A stretch of 28,299 bases of DNA from a virus. This document shows, in pieces, positions 8,487-20,000 of the stretch (within the stretch, counting starts at the first letter, position 1; the number at the start of each line of letters is the position of its first letter). Under the pieces are notes generated by a model. That model saw only the letters and a list, made by a program, of their open reading frames with translations, did no database searches and was not told where the DNA came from. A program made the position numbers and the translations under genes. Location: positions 1-28,299 of IMG/VR virus record IMGVR_UViG_3300031958_000085, one strand, 5' to 3'.

Positions 8487-9098
8487 TTAGAAAGTGAATG
8501 CAGGTACTACGTTGAGGAGCGTTTTGTCGTGATGTTCGTAACCAAAACTTAACGTTACTGTTTCTCTTGCACCAGAAGGCTCCGTCGGGGTATCATAGTT
8601 GTAATCATAGTTCATAAACAATAAGGTATAAAAATCTATTCTCTTGACAGGCTTACGACTAGAATTGAGAAAATAAACTTGAAAAACTGGTATCATAACA
8701 TCTTCCTTTCTAAGCTGGAACTTATATCTATTGGCACCACCTGCACTCATAAAGGATAATGCCATAGCGTAAATGGTCTGATCTTCAAAGTCAATCAGCT
8801 CCCACGTTACAGTCCCATCACTTTCATAACCGCCATACTGCTTGATATGGATACCACGAATATTAACATCGACACTGCCAACTAAATCCTTTTTGACTTC
8901 TAAGGAAAGTGTTTTCATTCTATGCTTTATAACATCTAGACCGGGCCAATATACAGCCCTCGGCTTTACAGGGACATCAATATCCCACATGTGTTGCCAT
9001 AAAAACTCTTTGCCACCGCCAGAAAGCCTAGGATACTCAACGAAACCTAAATAACCCTGTGTAACCCCAAGCTGGGCAAAATCAACAAAGTTGGCCAT
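8487..9098 (-). CDS. Tail tube protein, T4 gp19-like
   Basis: The product is 203 aa from the ATG at 9098. A TTG at 9113 would add five residues but overlaps the promoter box, so I reject it. The sequence is beta-rich in the gp19/Hcp style: a Gly-rich start (MANFVDFAQLGVTQGYLGFV), a segment with VTWELIDFEDQTIYAMALSF, a turn (SAGGANRYKF), and a C-terminal strand pair ending ETVTLSFGYEH, which resembles the closing strands of tail tube subunits. Such proteins stack as hexameric rings to form the inner tube of contractile tails. I assign it from pattern and length; the baseplate spike in the window agrees with a contractile tail. It heads a four-gene minus-strand operon. Confidence 0.6.
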   Translation of the reverse strand: MANFVDFAQLGVTQGYLGFVEYPRLSGGGKEFLWQHMWDIDVPVKPRAVYWPGLDVIKHRMKTLSLEVKKDLVGSVDVNIRGIHIKQYGGYESDGTVTWELIDFEDQTIYAMALSFMSAGGANRYKFQLRKEDVMIPVFQVYFLNSSRKPVKRIDFYTLLFMNYDYNYDTPTEPSGARETVTLSFGYEHHDKTLLNVVPAFTF

Positions 9099-9102
9099 AA
9101 AT

Positions 9103-9110
9103 AAATATAC
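9103..9110 (-). promoter_or_regulatory. GTATATTT box upstream of tail tube gene
   Basis: Read on the minus strand, GTATATTT is followed by ATTT and then the ATG at 9098, a 4-nt gap. It shares the 33-bp divergent region 9099-9131 with the promoter-like box of the plus-strand gene. A late structural gene behind this box is the main reason to suspect a late promoter. Confidence 0.5.
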
Positions 9111-9119
9111 CAACTATTG

Positions 9120-9127
9120 CTATATTT
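9120..9127 (+). promoter_or_regulatory. CTATATTT box (variant) upstream of the 113-aa gene
   Basis: A one-base variant of the GTATATTT box ends 4 nt before the ATG at 9132, the same spacing as at 126 and 9098. It faces away from the tail tube box, so the 33-bp gap would hold two divergent, non-overlapping boxes. Confidence 0.35.
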
Positions 9128-9131
9128 TATC

Positions 9132-9473
9132 ATGCAGGCATGTTTCGACAAATTCACAATTATGAAGGAGATTATAGACTTGTATAATCTTTGTGTTAAT
9201 TTGTTTGATTATTTAGAGCATGGTAAGGGACGATATTACATGATGTCGTTTGCCGGTCACTTAGACGATGTCGTACGCCTATACTACAAGTGGCCGGTAA
9301 AAAACGTTACTCAACTATGGGTCAAAAGTGCCATAAATATGCATAGTGACGATACAATCAACAAATTCGGCATTCTATTAAATGAAGCAATAAACGGCGA
9401 CTGTACTAAAAGCGACCCGATTCTACAAAACATACTATGTCAAATCAGCGGACTGCTCAACTCCTGCAGTTGA
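9132..9473 (+). CDS. Hypothetical protein, 113 aa, 3' end derived from an IS605-type relic
   Basis: I prefer the ATG at 9132 (MQACFDKFTIMKE); a TTG at 9117 would overlap the promoter box, and an ATG at 9162 is also possible. The protein is small and helical with no recognised domain; YMMSFAGHLDDVVRLYYKWP suggests an amphipathic helix. The last codons (GLLNSCS and the TGA) lie inside the repeated element at 9451-9600, so insertion of that element probably replaced the original C-terminus. It is the only plus-strand gene between two minus-strand blocks, which suggests independent acquisition. Confidence 0.6.
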   Translation: MQACFDKFTIMKEIIDLYNLCVNLFDYLEHGKGRYYMMSFAGHLDDVVRLYYKWPVKNVTQLWVKSAINMHSDDTINKFGILLNEAINGDCTKSDPILQNILCQISGLLNSCS

Positions 9474-9600
9474 GCTTCCTGCTTCGTCGCAGGATGGCTT
9501 TTTAGGTAGCTCGCAGGGGCTACGTTCATCCACCAGAGCCTGCTCCACAGGCTTCACTTCGGGTCGTCCTAACCCTAGAGGCTTGGTTCTCGCCTACACA
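9451..9600 (-). mobile_element. Solo IS200/IS605-type relic, copy A: tnpB 3' tail plus right end / omega-RNA-like region
   Basis: This GC-rich, hairpin-rich stretch is repeated at 26796-26930. Read on the minus strand it has the look of a tnpB 3' end: PEVKPVEQALVDERSP in one frame, and TKQEAQLQEL just downstream in another frame. I recall PEVxPVE and KQEA as common TnpB C-terminal patterns. Then comes a perfect palindrome at 9457-9475 (CTCAACT and AGTTGAG arms around CCTGC), as expected at an IS605 right end. Further hairpins are CCTGC/GCAGG (9479-9494), GTAGC/GCTAC and AGCCTG/CAGGCT. In TnpB systems the omega RNA is transcribed from exactly this region. No TnpB body, zinc finger or left end is present here. 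Confidence 0.55.
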
Positions 9601-9611
9601 AAATACTATCG

Positions 9612-9619
9612 AAATATAC
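9612..9619 (-). promoter_or_regulatory. GTATATTT box pointing into relic copy A
   Basis: On the minus strand this octamer lies 11 nt before the start of copy A (9600), in the non-coding gap after dnaG. If the box is a promoter, it would transcribe copy A in the tnpB/omega-RNA sense and continue antisense into the 113-aa gene. The octamer also occurs inside coding sequence at 10416-10423 and 21568-21575, so a chance match is possible. Confidence 0.25.
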
Positions 9620-9669
9620 AAAATTGCATTCAAGTAGTGCATTAAGTATCCATAATATAGAACATGCAA

Positions 9670-11046
9670 TCAATCGGATTGACCAAGATTTAAGCTATTT
9701 ACTATTAGTTCAACGAGCATATCAACTATTACTTCTTCTTCTTTATCTGTCCTCATGTTTTGTAACATATTGTACCTTTCTCTTTCATCTATCACATCTA
9801 CTATATAGGCTAATGCTAGCTTAAGCGTCGGAGTAGTAAGTGCTTCTAATATTTTATTTATACTCGAAATTTCTTTATTGTCCATGGGTTTTTTCTTAAT
9901 AGCCTCGTAAATGCTTTTGTTATATAAGTACCTTATATCACTATCCTTTATGCCATTGATTACCTTTTTTATCCACTGCTTATACTGTGCTTCGGAATCG
10001 ATAGACTTATACGTTCTAGTATATATATGTGTAGTTATTAGCTGTTTTTTATGTTTTATTGTATCTTTATCGTATACACCAGCTTTTATAGCTTCATCTA
10101 CATCCTTATAAGGCGTATTAAGAAGCAGGTATACGACTTTATTTTGTAGCATAAAGTACTGCGCCGCTTTCAAAGAAGCTTTATATCCAGAACGATCAGT
10201 GTCTAATACCATATTGATTACAGTGTACTTGTTTAGTTTGGATAACTTTTTAGAACTTATATTCAGACCTAATAGGGAAACCACGTTCTTAATGCCTATA
10301 CTGTAAAGTGCAATAGCATCAAAGATGCCTTCCGTTACATAAATCTCCGAATTTCGGTCATGAATATTATAGTTATAGACAACATCTATCAGAGACTTAT
10401 CAGGCTCAGCGGAATAAATATACTTGTACTCAGCATCTTCATGTATAGTTCTAAACATAAATGTTATAACCTTATGATTTTCTATTATTGGCAATACAAT
10501 GAAACTATTATTGTCTGTTTTAGGGAAACTTAGATACTTTATCCGTTTTTCACCATAAAGCGTAACAAGCTCTTGATGAACATGTTTATTCCATAAACCG
10601 ATCTTGAAATTTTTAATAATGTTATTCAGAGCCTCAGTTTCTATAAATGAGAATCTTTTCTTTAGGTATAAATATTCATCTGTATTTGCAGCATTAACTA
10701 ACTTACCAGACAGATAGTTTGCGACTTGTTTTTTAAATTGTGTACGGTCGTGCTTATATTTTTCAGTATCATCTATAGGTATGTTATATCTTTCGCTTAG
10801 AATTCTAGCTGCTTCTACGTATGGAATGTTTTCCATTAGAGCGACAAATTGGATTACATCCCCCCCATAACCACTTGAAAAGCACTTGAAGATATTCTTT
10901 TCGGGTAATACAAAAAACGAAGGTTTAGTTTCGCGTTTGAAAGGGGATAAACTGCTATATTGCTTGCCTACCTTCTTCAAAGTAATCCCATATGATCGCA
11001 CAACATCAACTATGGATACGGAAGATTTTATTTTATAAAAATCCAT
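9670..11046 (-). CDS. dnaG: DnaG-type DNA primase with degenerate zinc finger
   Basis: The 458-aa protein makes RNA primers for replication. The N-terminal zinc-binding domain is recognisable (SPFKRETKPSFFV, then KCFSSGYGGD), but three of the four CHCC ligands are changed: Ser34 for Cys, Lys37 for His and Ser58 for Cys, with only Cys55 kept. The TOPRIM catalytic core is intact, with Glu239 in VTEGIFDA and Asp282/Asp284 in LDTDRSG. The last 110 residues are Lys-rich and helical and may contact a helicase. The ATG lies 5 bp after the stop of the giant gene, so it is last in the spanin-giant-primase run. It is shorter than bacterial DnaG (about 580 aa), as is usual for phage primases. Confidence 0.92.
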   Translation of the reverse strand: MDFYKIKSSVSIVDVVRSYGITLKKVGKQYSSLSPFKRETKPSFFVLPEKNIFKCFSSGYGGDVIQFVALMENIPYVEAARILSERYNIPIDDTEKYKHDRTQFKKQVANYLSGKLVNAANTDEYLYLKKRFSFIETEALNNIIKNFKIGLWNKHVHQELVTLYGEKRIKYLSFPKTDNNSFIVLPIIENHKVITFMFRTIHEDAEYKYIYSAEPDKSLIDVVYNYNIHDRNSEIYVTEGIFDAIALYSIGIKNVVSLLGLNISSKKLSKLNKYTVINMVLDTDRSGYKASLKAAQYFMLQNKVVYLLLNTPYKDVDEAIKAGVYDKDTIKHKKQLITTHIYTRTYKSIDSEAQYKQWIKKVINGIKDSDIRYLYNKSIYEAIKKKPMDNKEISSINKILEALTTPTLKLALAYIVDVIDERERYNMLQNMRTDKEEEVIVDMLVELIVNSLNLGQSD

Positions 11047-11051
11047 TTATA

Positions 11052-14000
11052 TTATATGTCTACGTTTCCAAAATAATCTGGATTGCGTGCTACGGCCTTG
11101 ATATAGCTGGACGCGATGTTAGAGAAGATACCTCCGTTACTAAATACGTATTCTGCTTGGTGGTGATAGTCTATGTCATGTTTATTCCTTACCATAGCGG
11201 GGAATGCATGCTGAGCAAAACAGCTATTTTGGAGCAGACTTTCATAACTATATGTATGAGGCAATTGTTCGGATGTGTCAGTCGAAAATGACAGATACTT
11301 CTGGTACGGTCTAATGGTAATGTCTTGGTACTGATCCCTATTTATTGTGCCATCAGCGCTGCGCAAAGCTGTATAGAGTCTAAGACCTATCTCTATAGTA
11401 TAAGACATCGGCGGCGCGCTATACGTGACTTCCGGCACAGGATTGCCAAGGAACTTGTAAATATTATCAGACTTGCCGAATATGATGAAGTTAGGATGCG
11501 GCACTGGATGTCCCTCGTACAAGCTATTATCGTTTTCTCTATACAGGAACATGTTACCTAAGAAGTAATCTACTATTGTAGCCTCGTAATGTAGCCCATG
11601 AGATGTAATCATGTGGTTATTACTTACGGAGACTCCGTATTCGTGGGTTAGTTCATCACCGGTTCTTGTGAGAGGTGCCGTGTTCAAACCGCATTGAATA
11701 CTCCAAAGGCGCGTCATAGATGGCTCCGCCTCTACAAGATGATAGAAGTTAGCAACGGAAGCCCCAGTCCCCTGCTTAACGATTGCTTGATCGTATCCAC
11801 CATACGGTCTCGTCATCACGTTGGAACCAGCGCGATAGCCAGATGGTATTTCAACACCTTCCCAATTAGCACCATCACCAAAACTAAAACCACTGTTCAT
11901 ATAGTAAAACTCCACAGACGTTGGCGGATTACCACTTAAGTGGTCAAAACTATATAACTCGTTAATCCAGTCTCTTGTTTCGCCTCCTCCTAAATAACGA
12001 GCTGGGTCATTCATATATATAGCGTCTGCAAGCACAAAAAGTGGCACATCAGGTGTTGTTTCTTTAGACACAGGACTAGTAACGACTCGATTCAGTTGGG
12101 CAGCTGGATAAAGACGAGGTCTAATGAAAACACGCCCAGTGTCTAAGTAAAGCGGATCGTACATGTAGTGCGAGAGTGTATTGGCTCGCAAAACAGGTTG
12201 CTTGATAGTCAAACGATCGTTAATAGTCCGAAAATCGTATGGGGTTCTGAACATAGATGCATATGCGCGTGCGTTACTATAACCAAAAACCCAAGCGAAC
12301 CAGAAGTAATCTATCCGATGCGTAAAGTTCCATATATTATATCGTCTTGTGTTGTAAGTCATATTGAATGCTCTGGGTAGTAAACCAGACGATGTTACAC
12401 CTAATATATTATATGTTACATTATTACTTCGCCTTAACTGACCAGATGCATCGGGCATGCCAGCTACATCTACGTAACTCATCTGACTAAATGCATCTAC
12501 TGCTATGCTGAAAAAGGCACTGGCATTCCCACTCCACATGGCGTGACGTTCTACAAATAGTGGTGGCACACTCAAAGACAACCAATTACCCAAAGCTTCA
12601 CCAAGACTATTACCTGTAATAATGATACTCATTTCTTTCGGAAAGCGGAATAGCATATTAACATCATCGCCTAAAAGTTTAAGTCCGCTCCTGTAATAAA
12701 GTTGCCCCCCTATACGAAACTTATTTATGGGCCAGTAAGCCGGGAAAACGAAAATAGACCGTGGCACAGGATTACGAATCAATAAGTCAGCGTAATTCAT
12801 ATTATACTCGAACCTGCTAAAACCATTAAATTCCAAATAGAATAACTCGTCATTAGGAGTATTGTACTTAAATCTAAAACTAGCATTAGGTGATGTATTG
12901 TAAAATAAATCAAAAGTAAAACTCTTTTTGTACATATCGTTAAGCGGCGTTTGCATTCTATTGCTAACTATAATATTTTCAAATTCTATGTTGTAAGCAC
13001 TATTATTAAATATTGAGTTAGCGATTTGTGTATCTGAATGTTCTACATTGTGATGTGTGTTTCTGTCAAAAATTGCACTTTCCCCTTTATGTTGAAATAC
13101 GGGATGCGGTTCTATATCGCTTGCAAATATAGCAGTTCTATATAGCGATAAACGGCGTGTAGATAAACTAGTATTGAAAGTGTAAAATACAGGTACATAA
13201 GTTGCTTCTTCTATTAGTATTCTGGGTTGTACTCTAACATCGTTTACTTCTGGAGGCGGAACGTTATGCCTAACGATATACTCAGAACTGTTAAGCAAGA
13301 AGTATAAGCCGCCGAGCCACTCGTAACGGCCAGCAGGCATCGTATTACTAACTGCTTCAATAGCATAGAAAGGAGCATCACGCACAATTCCAATATAAAG
13401 ATTATAAGCGTGATCAATTATATTATACGTAGTTGTGAATATCAAATCTCTTTTAGTCCAGTACAGACTTTGAAAATTTGTAATAGTGCCAGATAGTAAA
13501 CCGAGAATCGTAGAAAGTGTATTCAAACCACTGAATAAGCTACCCGGATTATCATATTTATTGTAATTAAGTAATGTTTCAGCATTTAATGTATATAGGT
13601 CGTAATAGTTTTGTTCTATCAGAGCCTTTACAGTATAGTAATGATGTGGCGAAATTAGAAACTTTTTGATATTTTTATTTTCTTCTCTCATGTTCACCTC
13701 CGTATGCTGCATGTGCGGCCAATAGTTATTGTACGTCACAGTATCAGTCAAGTCATGCAATAGATCCATATCAAACCTCATTTCATGAACGACTTTGTTA
13801 TTATAAGCCGACGAGCCCAGAACGTGAGACAGGTATAACATAGTATGAGTAGGGTTACCATACATGCTTAGGAAAAAAGTTTGAGGGTTATGCAGCTGCA
13901 TGATATATGTGTCATATAACGCAGTGGAATAATGGTGATAATAACGCTTTTCTAAGGTTTGTGTAAGCATCGGCAAAGTATTGGTGTACATGACCATGTG

Positions 14001-17000
14001 GTTTAGCCATCGGCGAGGAACAGGCAAATGCTGCACGCCTGATGCCACATCTCTAAACCAGGGGTTGAGTTTCCATTGGTGATAAGACCATTTATCGTAG
14101 CCTAAGCCACTAGCCTCAACAACAGCACCCATCGGGAAAGAAAATGACATGTCTAAGTAGCAGACAGTTACACGTTGTTGAGCCGTACCTATATCACTAC
14201 AATCAATATATGGGTTACTACTACTTGTAATAACCAGATCGCCTACCATTCCCGCATCTATAGCAGCATTTGGCCATGCTAAGCTATTAATAAAATTAGG
14301 GTTACGGTCAGGATAAGCGGAGCTGTTGACTAAGTAATCTAGAGGCAAGTGTCTTGGGATATCATTTCCTAGGGCCCCGTATGGAACATAAGTAAGGTAG
14401 TCACTCAAGTATAAAGATGCACAGCTTAGGGATTCTTTCTGATATATAGATACAGGGTCTATAATTAGCGGTTTAGGATATATAGTTAATACATCTATCA
14501 AATACGGATTTCTAGCCCAGAATATAACCCTTTCTTCTCGTCTGATATTGGTTATGGTATGGAATAAAGATTTAGGCGACTGAAAATATTTTGTGGTTTG
14601 TAAGTTGCTATTGATGTTCCGCATTACATTATTTACATTTATCTGAACGTCACGGCTACTACTTAATGGCATACTACCCATAGACGAAAAGTTAGTTGTC
14701 TCGCGTGCTGGTAAGTGATACTCACCGAACTGACGATCAGTATATTGTGAGTAGTTTCTTGCGCCCACCGCACCCGCGGGGCCTACACTATACGCATGCG
14801 TAGCATTATATCCTAAAGGCATCACACCAACGCTCACCCTAAGACCTTTAACCATCGGCATCCTAATACGATACCGATGCCGTTTGGCTCTCTTGTAAAA
14901 CTGAGACAAAACTTTATAATTGTTATATATAAAGTAAATATTCGCCTTATTAGCTAATTCAGACCTAATATAATAAGGATTGCCCACAAAAAATAATGCT
15001 TTTGCTGAGACACTTTGGTTAAGCATAAGATTGAATTCTGTATGGGTATTAGGTATATAAATGCCTTCGTTAGGTAATGGAACATACGAACGGTAGTGAT
15101 AAGATTGCAGAAGTAAGTCTTCGTAAATAAATCTATTAGTCATATAAAAATGTAAGCGAATATCAGTGCCCAATTGTGTAAGTACGTTATTAGAAAGACT
15201 ACCGAAAGTAGAACTCAGTGACAATTTGATTATATCCCGTTCTAAAATCATTTTAGTGCTAGCATAGGAACCACTTATATTGTAATAATCAATAGTATAA
15301 GTATTATTAGAACTATTTAGTTTATTAATATCGCTAAGTATATTAGGTGAGTATTTAAGTATATTCAGTAAATCATTTGTAACTTTTGTATTTTGGTCTT
15401 TAGGATGTCCTAATACGCCTATTCTGTCTAAGCGGTAACTTGTATGTTCCTCCTCGTGAGCATGGAAATAAAACATCATCACATCGTATGCCATTGTATC
15501 GGTTCTATAGTATTCGTAAAGTTTTTGTAATACCAGATCGGACGTTTTAAGGGTTGGGCTGGTCCCAGCCAAGAAGTTCATTGCACCTGCCATAGATAAA
15601 GCAGAACGATTTCTCTCCAAAAAAGACATAAACTGAGTATCTTCCCTTACAATAGTGGCATCATAATAGGCATAAAATTTGTGCATATCATTATTAGGAT
15701 CAAAAATATTAGGGTTTTGAGGGATATAGGCTGAATCGTTGTAATTGACGTCATCTTTTTGCAAGTAGGACAACATGGCCGATTGACTTATAGCTATATT
15801 ACCACTTATTATATTTGATGGTGTGTGGTTAAAGTCATATTGACCGTCAATATATATACTATATATTGGCATACCTCTGTTCTTGTAACGAAAATTTTGA
15901 AGAGGAAGCCTATACAATGTTTTAGAATATCTTATTATATCAGGAGAAAAATTTTCGCTTATAGAATTTTTGTTATATTCTACCATTAATTCGTTGAAGG
16001 GATAAAATACCTTTACGTAAGGTATTCCATAAGGGGCAAGCGGATAGAACTTCTGTGCCCCTACATATACTAAATTAAGCTTTGCTGTAGACATATAGAA
16101 TGGTTCATACTGATATTCTACGTTAGGATTGTCTAAGTTAGGATTAGAAACTTGTTCGTTAGTCAAAAATATAGGATATGATACAAGATAATACAACTCA
16201 GGTGGTATAAAATGTTTAAGCGCCAACTCCTGGTTAAAATGTACTCTCCTAAACAATCTATCAGTTGTACTATCGTTATCATTATAATAGTAGTACAATG
16301 GTATGTTAGACAACATATATTGTTGTAAGTAGAAAGAACCGCCTAATGGCACACCATAAGGTGGTGTATCAAAGCATAAATAATTAGTAGTATATAAAAA
16401 CTGACTTGATGCCCAACTTCCATAGTTTGTCCTTCTTAGATTAATACCTTGTTTACGTATGCTATTCCCAGGAATCTTGTAGCTATTATTAATACCGTGA
16501 ATAGCGAATAAGGGGACAGGTGGATGATAGTTACTAATAAGCATATTATATATAAAACCCTGAGGTATCTCAATCGCTGCCGAAGTCCTCACAGTCATCG
16601 TATCAAACACGCCTTTATTGGCTACATTACTAACAACTCTATCACTAACAACTGATAATCGTGTTGGGTTAGTACTGTTAGGGAACTCCCTTGTGTATTT
16701 GTTAAGTATCAATGAATTATCAATATCGCCATAAGCAATTTCCCATCCATAGGGTCTTTCATAAGCAATAAAATCTTTATAAGGATTCACCACACGGCCA
16801 TAACTATAACCGTACTCGGAGTTAACGCTGAATTTAATTTGAGTCAAAGTAGGTCTAACTTCATCTGGTCTTATAAAATTATTGGGGTTGAACCAAAACA
16901 TCATCATTGGCGATACAATATGTTGACTATTAGAGTATCGCATCCAATAGCCATAACCTGTAAATGGCGAGAAGGCAGCTCGTTGTGCATTTAAATGCAT

Positions 17001-20000
17001 GAGATTCTCAGCATAACGGCCAATATAGGGCCAATACCAAGCTTTAAGATTGTAGTTAAAAAATGTAGGGTTTCTGTAATAACATTCAGCTTGCACATTA
17101 GCACCTATCAAATCGTAGGGCCAAGCGAAAAGATTGCCTATACGATAAAAGACATCGTAATTATCATTATCAAAAGGCTTTGGTGGCACAACGTAAACTA
17201 ATCGCTTCCTCCCAGTTGCTACACTAGACCAAAGCTCGCCTACAGAAGTAACAAGTGGATCATTATTATATTCTACTGTCTCGTAGTTTGTACTATTAGT
17301 GCCAAACTGGGATATTAGGAAGTTTTGTATATTGGATGCAGGTGTTATTACGTTGTAATAGAAATATAAATCATTACTCTCGTAAAATCTTCCTAAACTT
17401 GAGATATTAGAAATCCTACTCCACTCAGGCACATCACCTAAGCTATAATCATAAGTTATAGTATAAAATCCCTTATCGTACACATTATCAGCGTCATTAG
17501 GATGTAATGTAGATGTTGGATATATCCTATATCTTGGCAATTCATCTTTCACAAAAACCATCTTAGTAACTACGGGTAATCTGAAGCTAAACAGACGCGT
17601 AACTATGTCTTTAGCAGGAAATAAAAACTTCTGATTTTCATTTTGTACACTTATATCTTCAACTCTAAATCTATAAAGTGAATTACGTATTTCGTTAGGT
17701 GTTGTACTTGGGTTATATTCAGTGCCATAATACGAAGATGGTAGATATAAGTTGTTAGGCGTATAGTCGTCTGAGTAGTACACAGTCTTAGGAGTACCAC
17801 CGAAGTAGTTAGTATATATAGTGAAGTCTAAAAATGGGGCAAAGGCGTTTAGTGATAAAGCAGATATTACGAAACTGTGAAGTCTTATATAATTATCTAA
17901 CCTAATATCATCTTGCGCGAAAGTTACAGAAGACTTATTAGTTATTAGGTATCTGCCGTATCTATTGGAACTTGTCAGATCAACCTTGTAAAAATACACA
18001 TTGCTAAAACCTTCATATATCGTATTTGTGTTCTGTAGTAATCCCTGTCTAGGTTCAGCATTCAATCCTGCCGACCACTTGTTCCACGCATAGTCTGTAA
18101 TGAAACCAACATACTCCATATGCCAAAAACCCGAAAAAGGATTAGGCCCAACATTAATAATATTCTCGATATTTGTATTAGCATTTAGATTATCCCTAAT
18201 AACACGTATTAAATTGTCATTTAGAACATCTGCATCGGCTCGTTCATTAGTTAAGTTATCCATAAATATGAACAGAATGTTTTTAGGATTGTAAGGATTA
18301 TCATATACTATCATAGGCTCGTCAAATCTTTCAATCTCATGAATCATCACGTTGGCTAAACCTTTATTGCCATAAATACTGAGACCCTCAGCAGTGCTAA
18401 CATAACTTGTATTAGTATCACCTCTACCGTAACGTAACGCGTCACTAAATTGGCTATATTCAAGTGTCTGAGCAGGCAAGTCTATCTCAAAGATAAGCCT
18501 TTGAAGATATCGCGAGAACTCATTCCTAAAAACTAATCTTGGTAAATTATAAACAACATTAGCACCATTCAGGTTATTAAACCTATTTGATATTAAACTT
18601 ATATGTTCAGATTTTTGAACATTTTGTATGGGGTTAGAAATATCCATTCTATCATAAGAAATGTAGTTTATATTGTCCATAATTGTTATGTAGTCTCTTT
18701 GCCTTTTTAGCATGTTTACATCGTCTATTATGCCATAAGATATCGGATGTTCTGGTACGATGTTTATCATGCCTTTATATCTATTGACTTCAAAATTCTT
18801 TCCAGCGGCTTTAGTGAAAACGTCTTCTGTCTTAAACTTTACGTAAAGAGCCTCGGTCCATCCAAAGACTGTAGTTTCGTAACCGTAATCATCGGGCACT
18901 ATAATCTCAATGTCCTGTTCATCTTTATCATATGGATAAGTTGTTCTATCGCAGAAATTCAATTCGTTGTTTTTTATACGATGAACATCACCCAAGCAAT
19001 TGATAACACTAGCTTCGTTAAGAATATAGTAGGCACTACCGACGTTAATACCATCTTCAATAGGGTGTAAGTAGTCTACTGCAATATAGTTTTCGCGGAT
19101 AGATGAATTATTGCTAACCAAATCTGCTAAGACCTTACCACCGACTATATCTTCAAATTGTTCTAAGTTACTCCGTTGCGAAGTTGTAGGTATAGTAAAT
19201 GGTTCGCTTACTAAGTCCATCAAACTATGCCTTACTCTGTTGGCACCTTTTAGTGTTCTGGGTACTATAGGTTCTATAAACTGAGTTTTTGTGCGTATAT
19301 AAACTTTATTATCATGATAAATAGCCACAAAATCATTATTCAGACTCTCAGCCACTACTTCTTCATTTACTTTGTAAAGTCTAATAACCATAACAAAATC
19401 TTTTGTATTTATATAATCTAAAACATGATATGGTCTGCTCCCTGAGTAAGTTTTTTCTTCGTATCGTATTATACCAGACAGGTAATAGGCTGGGTTAGGA
19501 GTTACGCGGCCAGGATAGTAATAAGCCATGATTGGTCTGGGCCACATTCTGGGGTGCGAGAATGCCCACGCTTGTGGCTGCCTTACTTCGCCCGTAGAAA
19601 AAGTCGGGAATAATAGATTATGAAAGTTCCACGGACCTATAAGCTCGTAATTCCTATATATGGCGTTGTAAAATTCATTATCAAAACTAGCATTAAAAGG
19701 TACGGGATTAGAATTATTAGGAGAATTAGAAGGCAAAACATTAGTTTCCATGAGCCTGCGAATGTAATCTCTATCTTTCTCGTGTACCATAACATAGGCT
19801 CCAAGAGGATTGTATGTAATATACATAGGAGTTAGCAAATCGGTCTGATAGTAACTGCTTTTCGTTACTATATCGTCATATATTTTATAATAAGCTATAT
19901 GTCGCCTCGCTACATCATTATTGATATTATTATTTGAGGCAAAGTCTATATTCATCCCTAACAATGGTCTAATCCGCACATTAGGGAAAAATATCCTATT

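Noticed and set aside
9451-9600. Intrinsic terminator between convergent genes
   Set aside because: The hairpins lack a following T run, and the near-copy at 26796-26930 is not between convergent genes; an IS605-type relic explains both.
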